This document shows, in pieces, positions 58,374-64,000 of a stretch of 64,000 nucleotides of DNA (its first letter is position 1; each line of letters begins with the position of its first letter). Source of the DNA: Vibrionaceae bacterium (lineage in GTDB: Bacteria > Pseudomonadota > Gammaproteobacteria > Enterobacterales > Vibrionaceae). Location of the stretch: positions 62,001 to 126,000 of the forward strand of contig JAAEZQ010000008.1 of NCBI GenBank assembly GCA_018222805.1, written 5' to 3'. The position numbers were made by a program, and so were the translations under genes. Below the pieces are notes generated by a model that had not been told where the DNA came from, searched no databases, and saw nothing but the letters and a program-made list of their open reading frames with translations.

Positions 58374-59891
58374 TCACTTTGTCTTTCTTGGTACCCACCA
58401 AGCGAGCACCAAGCTTAATGCCACCCAGATATACAATGGCAAGGTGCCAACGATGTGATAGGGCGTTTTACCATCGGTTGGCGTCAGTTCTGCACGCAGC
58501 ACTGCGGTTTCAAACTGTGGTACTTGCTCGATAATCTTACCCTTATGATCTGTGACGGCTGTTAATCCATTATTCGTTGAGCGGATCAGCGGCTTGCCCA
58601 GCTCCAGTGCGCGCATACGGGCAATTTCCATATGCTGAAGTGGACCAATTGAATGCCCAAACCACGCATCGTTAGAAATCGTGAGGATGAAATCGGTTTT
58701 ATCGTTCACGTTTTGACGAACCTGCTCATTAAAAATGATTTCGTAACACAGAGCGGGCGCCATGTGCTTGCCATTCGCTACGATGTTTGGCTGAACGAAG
58801 TCCCCACGACTGAATGAAGACATTGGCAAATTAAAGAACGGCGCAAGTGGGCGTAAGATATCCTCAAACGGTACAAACTCTCCAAACGGCAACAAATGAT
58901 GCTTATGGTAGCGCTCAGTCAAATCAAAGCTGTAATCACCATATGGCGTGACACCTAGAGAAAGAATACTGTTGTAGAACTGTCGATCTTCGTCTTGGTT
59001 CACCACACCAGTGATAATGGCGCTGTGATTCATTTTCGCTGCACTGTCTAAATTTTGCAGGAATGAAGGCACTTCAATCTCAAAAGCCGGAATTGCGGCT
59101 TCTGGCCAGACGATGATGTCAGCATCCCAGTTTTCACGAGTCAGGTCGGTGTACTTCATAATGGTTGGCCAGCGCTGTGTTGGCAGCCACTTCAGGTTCT
59201 GGTCGACATTGCCTTGGATTAGCGCGACTTTGGTGATGTCCTGTACACGAGGGGTTACCCAGTCATACTGACGGATACCAAAGCCGGCGCTCAAAAGTAC
59301 AGCAGGTATTACAACCATAAGCCATTGTTTATACAACCAAGCGTAAGCCAATGCGCCTGCTGAGATGATAATAAACAGAGTGAGAAGCTCAACACCGCCA
59401 ATGGGAGCAAAGCTCGCCAGCGGGGAGTCAATCTGGCTGTATCCGAGCCACAACCAGGGGAAACCGGTCATTACCCAGCCCCGTAGCCAATCGGTAATCA
59501 ACCAAAGAGCTGGCGCGGCAAGCAGTGCGGTAGGTAAGGTAAATTGAGGAAAGAACTTATTCTTTAACCAGGCAAACAGGCCAGAGTAGATTGCCAGATA
59601 GGCAACTAACAGACCCATTAAGAATAGATTGGCAATCAGCGGCATACCGCCAAAGCCAGCAATACTGACGTATACCCAACTGACGCCGGTAGCAAATTGG
59701 CCAAGGCCCCACGAGTAACCAATCCAAAGTGCACGTTTAGGCGTTTGGTTGGCAAGAAGGATGAGCAGTATGGCTGGGCTAAGAATAGCGATAGGCCATA
59801 GTTGGTAAGGAGCAAAGGCCAGAGTTGTAGAAGCGCCAACAAAAGCGGCCACTAAAGGCCGCTTGAGGCGATGAAAGAGTACATTCATCAT
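58374..59891 (-). CDS. lnt: Apolipoprotein N-acyltransferase
   Basis: Inner-membrane enzyme that adds the third acyl chain to lipoproteins such as LptE, RlpA and Pal. The protein is 505 residues with six to eight membrane segments (about 1-200 and one near the C-terminus) around a periplasmic nitrilase-type domain (about 215-465). The Glu-Lys-Cys triad is seen in [11 protein letters not shown], in the [12 protein letters not shown] region, and in [13 protein letters not shown] codons at 59891 and 59888 are in tandem; a TTG further upstream would overlap corC and is less likely. Confidence 0.95.
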   Translation of the reverse strand: MMNVLFHRLKRPLVAAFVGASTTLAFAPYQLWPIAILSPAILLILLANQTPKRALWIGYSWGLGQFATGVSWVYVSIAGFGGMPLIANLFLMGLLVAYLAIYSGLFAWLKNKFFPQFTLPTALLAAPALWLITDWLRGWVMTGFPWLWLGYSQIDSPLASFAPIGGVELLTLFIIISAGALAYAWLYKQWLMVVIPAVLLSAGFGIRQYDWVTPRVQDITKVALIQGNVDQNLKWLPTQRWPTIMKYTDLTRENWDADIIVWPEAAIPAFEIEVPSFLQNLDSAAKMNHSAIITGVVNQDEDRQFYNSILSLGVTPYGDYSFDLTERYHKHHLLPFGEFVPFEDILRPLAPFFNLPMSSFSRGDFVQPNIVANGKHMAPALCYEIIFNEQVRQNVNDKTDFILTISNDAWFGHSIGPLQHMEIARMRALELGKPLIRSTNNGLTAVTDHKGKIIEQVPQFETAVLRAELTPTDGKTPYHIVGTLPLYIWVALSLVLAWWVPRKTK

Positions 59892-59925
59892 TATATTTTT
59901 CTGATATTCCCGGTAGGGTATCGCG

Positions 59926-60825
59926 TTACTCTTGAGTGGCTTCAACCAGTGTTTCTTCGTCTGGAATGGTCACTTGGAGTTGAATGACACGACGGTTATC
60001 GGCAGCGGTGACTTTGAAGTTATAACCTTCAATTTCAACCAGTTCACCACGAGAAGGTAAGTGACCAAAGGCAGTCATAACCATACCACCTACAGTATCC
60101 ACCTCTTCATCGCTGAAGTTGGTGCCGAATGTCTCATTAAACTCTTCAATCGTTGTCAGAGCTCTGACAGCAAACGTATGTTTGCTTAGCTTCCGAATGT
60201 CAGTCTCTTCGGACTCGTCGAACTCATCTTCGATATCACCAACGATTTCTTCAAGGATATCTTCAATGGTTACGAGGCCTGAAACGCCGCCGAATTCATC
60301 GACAACAATCGCCATATGATAGCGTTCTTCGCGGAACTCTTTTAGCAGGCGGTCGACACGTTTGCTTTCCGGAACCACAACTGCAGGTCGAATTACTTCT
60401 TCAATATCAAATGGGTTGCTGCCTGAGCCTAAGTATTTGAGTAAGTCCTTCGCAAGTAGAATGCCTTCCACATGGTCTTTATCCTCGCTGATAACAGGGT
60501 AACGCGAGTGTTGAGCATCCGTAATTAGTGCGATTAGCGTGTCTAAATCGTACGTACGCTCAACAGTAACCATTTGCGAACGCGGGATCATAATGTCACG
60601 CACGCGCATTTCGGAGATTTCCATAACACCTTCGAGCATATCGCGGGTGTCGTGGTCAATCAGGTCATTTTCCTCAGAGTCGCGGATAACATCCACAAGC
60701 TCTTGGCGGTCTTTAGGATCGCCCTGAAAAAGTTGACCTAGACGTTCAAAGAAGGACTTTCTACTCGGACCTTCTGCCTTTTCTTTCTTACCTTCGCTAG
60801 AAGAGGGAGAATTATCTTCGTTCAT
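59926..60825 (-). CDS. corC: CorC/YbeX-type CBS-domain protein
   Basis: A 299-residue cytosolic protein with two CBS domains (about 75-200, starting [14 protein letters not shown]) that bind adenine nucleotides, and a C-terminal CorC/HlyC domain (about 215-290). It has been linked to magnesium/cobalt handling and, in E. coli, to ribosome maturation. The conserved [27 protein letters not shown] stretch is near 180-200. GAG precedes the ATG. It lies between ybeY and lnt, the standard order. Confidence 0.94.
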   Translation of the reverse strand: MNEDNSPSSSEGKKEKAEGPSRKSFFERLGQLFQGDPKDRQELVDVIRDSEENDLIDHDTRDMLEGVMEISEMRVRDIMIPRSQMVTVERTYDLDTLIALITDAQHSRYPVISEDKDHVEGILLAKDLLKYLGSGSNPFDIEEVIRPAVVVPESKRVDRLLKEFREERYHMAIVVDEFGGVSGLVTIEDILEEIVGDIEDEFDESEETDIRKLSKHTFAVRALTTIEEFNETFGTNFSDEEVDTVGGMVMTAFGHLPSRGELVEIEGYNFKVTAADNRRVIQLQVTIPDEETLVEATQE

Positions 60826-60929
60826 TGTTTCTCAATTAAGTAACGCTATCAGAAGTGTGATAGCTCACATAGAAAGGCGGACACGAGGGTAATATAGGTG
60901 ATTCGCCTTTCCCTGTTGAGCAACCGAGG

Positions 60930-61394
60930 TTACTCCTTTTCAGCAATGTAAGGGTCTTCATAACCCATACCCTGCATGATTTCTGTTTCGAGGGACTCCA
61001 TCTCTTCGGCTTCGTCATCCTCTATATGATCATAACCTAGCAGATGCAAGCTGCCATGTACAACCATATGCGCCCAATGTGCTAACAGAGGTTTATTCTG
61101 CTCTATCGCCTCTTTTTCAACCACTTGACGGCAAATAATCAAATCACCAAGTAGATCCATTTCTATACCCGGAGGCACTTCAAATGGGAAAGAAAGCACA
61201 TTGGTCGGTTTATCTTTACCACGATATTCGTGGTTTAAAGTGTGACTCTCTTGCTCATCGACAATGCGAATAGTGACTTCTGCCTGCGGCTGAAACAGTG
61301 GAATGGTCTTATCCAGCCACCGTTGAAAGTCTTCCTGAGAAGGTAGGCCTTCTTGGTTTTCGACTGCCAGTTGAAGATCAAGTTCAATCGCCAT
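60930..61394 (-). CDS. ybeY: Endoribonuclease YbeY
   Basis: Metal-dependent RNase needed for 16S rRNA 3'-end maturation and ribosome quality control. The protein is 154 residues. The zinc site is the His triad in [11 protein letters not shown] near residue 113-123, and the conserved Arg is in [16 protein letters not shown] near 55-70. AAGGAA lies inside the end of ybeZ, two bases upstream, so the genes are coupled. The 104-base gap to corC shows no clear signal. Confidence 0.96.
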   Translation of the reverse strand: MAIELDLQLAVENQEGLPSQEDFQRWLDKTIPLFQPQAEVTIRIVDEQESHTLNHEYRGKDKPTNVLSFPFEVPPGIEMDLLGDLIICRQVVEKEAIEQNKPLLAHWAHMVVHGSLHLLGYDHIEDDEAEEMESLETEIMQGMGYEDPYIAEKE

Positions 61395-61396
61395 CT

Positions 61397-62494
61397 TTAT
61401 TCCTTAGTCGCAGTAACTTGAGCGCTTAGCTCAGCTTTTGCCGCTTCAAGCAGTTTGGCATCTCGTTCTTCACGACGACGCTTTTCAAACTCTTTACGCT
61501 CTTTCTGGTCTTGCGCTTCCCATTTCTCGTATGCGTTAACAATACGAGCAACAACAGGGTGACGCACAACGTCATCTGCTTGGAAGAAGTTAAAGCTGAT
61601 ATCATCAACTTCACTCAGTACTTCAATGGCATGACGAAGGCCTGATTTTGCACCGCGTGGCAAGTCAATCTGAGTCACGTCACCAGTGATGACCGCACGT
61701 GAGTTAAAGCCGATACGCGTCAGGAACATTTTCATCTGCTCTACGGTCGTGTTTTGGCTTTCATCCAGAATGATAAAGGCATCATTCAAAGTACGACCAC
61801 GCATGTATGCCAATGGCGCAACCTCAATCACATTACGTTCGATCAGTTTTTCAACGCGCTCAAAACCGAGCATCTCGAACAGGGCGTCATACAGTGGGCG
61901 AAGGTATGGGTCAACCTTTTGGCTTAGGTCACCAGGCAAGAAGCCCAGTTTTTCGCCCGCTTCAACCGCTGGACGAGTCAAAAGGATACGACGGATTTCT
62001 TGGCGTTCCAACGCATCCACCGCTGCCGCTACCGCAAGGTAGGTCTTACCAGTACCTGCCGGGCCAATACCAAAAGAGATGTCGTGAGTCACCATGTTAA
62101 CCAAATATTGAGCTTGGTTAGGAGTACGTGGCTTAATGACGCCTTTTTTGGTTCTGACGAACACTTCCTTGCCGTGTTCAATATTTGACTCTGTGTTTTG
62201 TTCTAAAACGCCTGACTCTTTGATCGATAAATGGATCTGCTCAGGTTCGATGTCTGGGATCTCTCCACGCACGGGTGCGGTATCGACATAAAGTGTTTTC
62301 AGGATATCAAGCGCGGCTGCAGAAGTGTGAGGTTTACCAACAATGGTAAAGTGGTCACTACGGTGGTTGATTTCAACGCCCAGACGGCGTTCTAAATGCT
62401 TGATGTTGTCATCGAATGGACCGCACAGGCTAGCAAGTCGGCGGTTGTCTGAAGGTTCTAGGTTGATTTCTAGAGTTACGATTTTATTGCTCAA
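61397..62494 (-). CDS. ybeZ: PhoH-family ATPase YbeZ
   Basis: A 365-residue NTPase that works with YbeY in RNA metabolism. An N-terminal KH-like region precedes the PhoH domain; Walker A is [11 protein letters not shown] near residue 143-153 and Walker B is [12 protein letters not shown] near 238-249. The C-terminal tail is rich in Lys, Glu and Arg. The start is TTG, with AGAGG six bases upstream; no ATG or GTG fits. It lies 73 bases after miaB with a nine-base-pair hairpin (62523-62548) that lacks a T run between them. Confidence 0.94.
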   Translation of the reverse strand: MSNKIVTLEINLEPSDNRRLASLCGPFDDNIKHLERRLGVEINHRSDHFTIVGKPHTSAAALDILKTLYVDTAPVRGEIPDIEPEQIHLSIKESGVLEQNTESNIEHGKEVFVRTKKGVIKPRTPNQAQYLVNMVTHDISFGIGPAGTGKTYLAVAAAVDALERQEIRRILLTRPAVEAGEKLGFLPGDLSQKVDPYLRPLYDALFEMLGFERVEKLIERNVIEVAPLAYMRGRTLNDAFIILDESQNTTVEQMKMFLTRIGFNSRAVITGDVTQIDLPRGAKSGLRHAIEVLSEVDDISFNFFQADDVVRHPVVARIVNAYEKWEAQDQKERKEFEKRRREERDAKLLEAAKAELSAQVTATKE

Positions 62495-62567
62495 TGTTGC
62501 CTCTCATTTTTTGCCACTTACTGAGAGCCTGATAACGACCAGGCTCTCCATGGCTATTTATACGAGC

Positions 62568-63992
62568 TTACGGCGTAAAAGTAGCTACACCCAGCTCATC
62601 TTCGCGACGTGTTTTCGCCATCATTTGCGTTGGTGAAATTACACTGCGAAGGTCCATGTCTTTTTCAGTACGTACTAGCTCACCACGTAATGAGTTTGCA
62701 AATACGTCTACAATCTTCACGTCAACGAACTGACCAATTAGGTCGGCGCTACCTTCAAAGTTTACTACACGGTTGTTTTCTGTACGAGCGCGCAGTTCCA
62801 TTAGATTCTTCTTAGAAGGGCCTTCAACAAGTACACGTTGTTCAGTGTCAAGCATTAGGCGTGAGTAACGCATAGCTTGTGCGTTAATCGTTTGCTGTAG
62901 TTCGTACAGACGCTCTTTCTTCTCTTGCTCAGATACATCACATGGGTAATCCGCTGCTGGCGTACCAGGACGTGGAGAGAAGATAAAGCTGAAGCTCATG
63001 TCAAAGTCTACGTCTTTGATCAGCTTCATTGTGTCTTGGAAGTCTTTGTCTGTTTCACCTGGGAAACCAACGATAAAGTCAGAACTGATCTGAATATCAG
63101 GACGAGCTTTACGTAGTTTACGGATGATAGACTTGTACTCGATGCCTGTATGTGGACGCTTCATCATCGTTAGGATACGGTCACTACCACTTTGTACTGG
63201 TAAGTGCAGGAAGCTTACTAGCTCTGGTGTATCTTCATAAACAGCAATGATGTCGTCAGTAAACTCCAGCGGGTGGCTGGTGGTGAAACGAATACGGTCG
63301 ATACCGTCGATAGATGCAACCAGACGAAGTAATTCTGCAAAAGAACAAATCTCACCATCGTGCATTGGACCACGGTACGCGTTTACGTTTTGACCTAGTA
63401 GGTTAACCTCACGCACGCCTTGTTCTGCCAACTGAGCGATCTCGAACAATACGTCATCCATCGGACGGCTAACTTCTTCACCACGTGTGTATGGCACTAC
63501 GCAGTAAGTACAGTATTTAGAACAGCCTTCCATAATTGAAACGAATGCTGTTGCACCTTCTGCGCGTGGCTCAGGCAAACGGTCAAACTTCTCGATTTCT
63601 GGGAAAGAAATGTCCATTACTGGTGCATCGTCAGATTGAGACTGTTTGATCATCTCTGGCAGGCGGTGCAGAGTTTGTGGGCCAAAAATAACGTCAACGT
63701 ACGGTGCACGCTCACGAATATGGTCGCCTTCTTGTGTTGCTACACAACCACCCACGCCGATGACTACGCCAGGTTTTTTATCTTTTAGTGTTTTCCAACG
63801 GCCTAGCTGGTGGAAAACTTTTTCTTGCGCTTTTTCACGGATCGAACAGGTGTTAAGTAGAAGTACGTCTGCTTCCTCTGGCTCTTCCGTCAGCTCATAG
63901 CCGTTTGCAGCATTAAGCAGGTCGGCCATTTTTGATGAATCGTATTCGTTCATCTGGCAGCCCCAGGTTTTAATTAGCAGTTTCTTACTCAT
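62568..63992 (-). CDS. miaB: tRNA-2-methylthio-N6-dimethylallyladenosine synthase MiaB
   Basis: Radical-SAM methylthiotransferase that modifies A37 of tRNAs reading UNN codons. The protein is 474 residues: UPF0004 domain with auxiliary cluster Cys12, Cys49 and Cys83; radical-SAM cluster Cys157, Cys161 and Cys164 in CSKYCTYC; and a C-terminal TRAM domain (about 378-441). The ATG lies eight bases from the right edge of the window, so its promoter is outside. It heads the miaB-ybeZ-ybeY-corC-lnt series. Confidence 0.97.
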   Translation of the reverse strand: MSKKLLIKTWGCQMNEYDSSKMADLLNAANGYELTEEPEEADVLLLNTCSIREKAQEKVFHQLGRWKTLKDKKPGVVIGVGGCVATQEGDHIRERAPYVDVIFGPQTLHRLPEMIKQSQSDDAPVMDISFPEIEKFDRLPEPRAEGATAFVSIMEGCSKYCTYCVVPYTRGEEVSRPMDDVLFEIAQLAEQGVREVNLLGQNVNAYRGPMHDGEICSFAELLRLVASIDGIDRIRFTTSHPLEFTDDIIAVYEDTPELVSFLHLPVQSGSDRILTMMKRPHTGIEYKSIIRKLRKARPDIQISSDFIVGFPGETDKDFQDTMKLIKDVDFDMSFSFIFSPRPGTPAADYPCDVSEQEKKERLYELQQTINAQAMRYSRLMLDTEQRVLVEGPSKKNLMELRARTENNRVVNFEGSADLIGQFVDVKIVDVFANSLRGELVRTEKDMDLRSVISPTQMMAKTRREDELGVATFTP

Positions 63993-64000
63993 CTCACTTT

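Overview
This window is a stretch of the main chromosome of a Vibrio species, outside the V. cholerae branch. The evidence is the PomA/PomB sodium-driven flagellar stator pair (PomB has 315 residues with Asp24), the gene order pepD-NCS2 permease-gpt-frsA-crl-proBA, the trehalose locus treR-treB-treC, and a recognisable GcvB RNA beside gcvA. Gene density is high and base composition and codon use look even. I saw no insertion sequence, prophage, integron, CRISPR array, rRNA or tRNA gene. Almost everything is conserved chromosomal backbone; the less ordinary material is between genes.

Layout. 1-4.6 kb: pepD (minus), a long intergenic region with a CRP site and a probable dual-function RNA that encodes a 28-residue peptide (VcdRP-like), then a PurR-controlled purine permease and gpt. 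4.6-8.9 kb: frsA, crl, proB-proA. 9.0-15.2 kb: nrdR-ribD-ribE-ribBA-ribH-nusB-thiL-pgpA, a riboflavin/thiamine/transcription-factor cluster. 15.3-18.3 kb (minus): xseB-ispA-dxs, the isoprenoid entry operon. 18.6-22.0 kb: pomA-pomB and thiI. 22.0-25.7 kb: a small candidate ORF, GcvB RNA (minus), then gcvA, an alpha/beta hydrolase, a DUF423 protein and rlmM, all overlapping. 25.7-33.1 kb (minus): xni, ppnN, a soluble diguanylate cyclase, a TPR membrane protein with a degenerate GGDEF-like end, and queF. 33.2-34.5 kb: syd and a zinc-ribbon gene. 34.6-37.2 kb (minus): metN-metI-metQ with MetJ operators. 37.5-42.6 kb: gmhB, treR, treB, treC with two TreR operators and a CRP site. 42.7-44.9 kb: a YitT-type membrane protein (minus) and glyA. 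45.2-55.0 kb (minus): lptE-holA-rsfS-rlmH-mrdA-rodA-rlpA-dacA-ybeD-lipB-lipA, joining LPS assembly, replication, ribosome silencing, cell-wall elongation and lipoate synthesis. 55.1-64.0 kb: leuS (minus), ybeL-like (plus), then miaB-ybeZ-ybeY-corC-lnt (minus).

How the parts connect. Three sites match the PurR operator (permease, gpt, glyA), linking purine salvage to one-carbon supply. Carbon status enters through CRP-type sites at the VcdRP-like RNA and at treB; FrsA and TreB both work with EIIA-Glc of the phosphotransferase system. GcvB and GcvA sit divergently and respond to glycine, while glyA makes glycine. The minus-strand block from lptE to dacA and the block from miaB to lnt hold envelope-building and RNA-maturation genes in the usual gamma-proteobacterial order, except that nadD is missing from its common place between holA and rsfS.

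No wholly new multi-gene system is evident. The best candidates for a second look are the VcdRP-like RNA, a paired inverted repeat ahead of the purine permease, the adjacent active and degenerate GGDEF proteins, the degenerate second half of RibBA, and a 45-codon ORF with a good ribosome site downstream of thiI.
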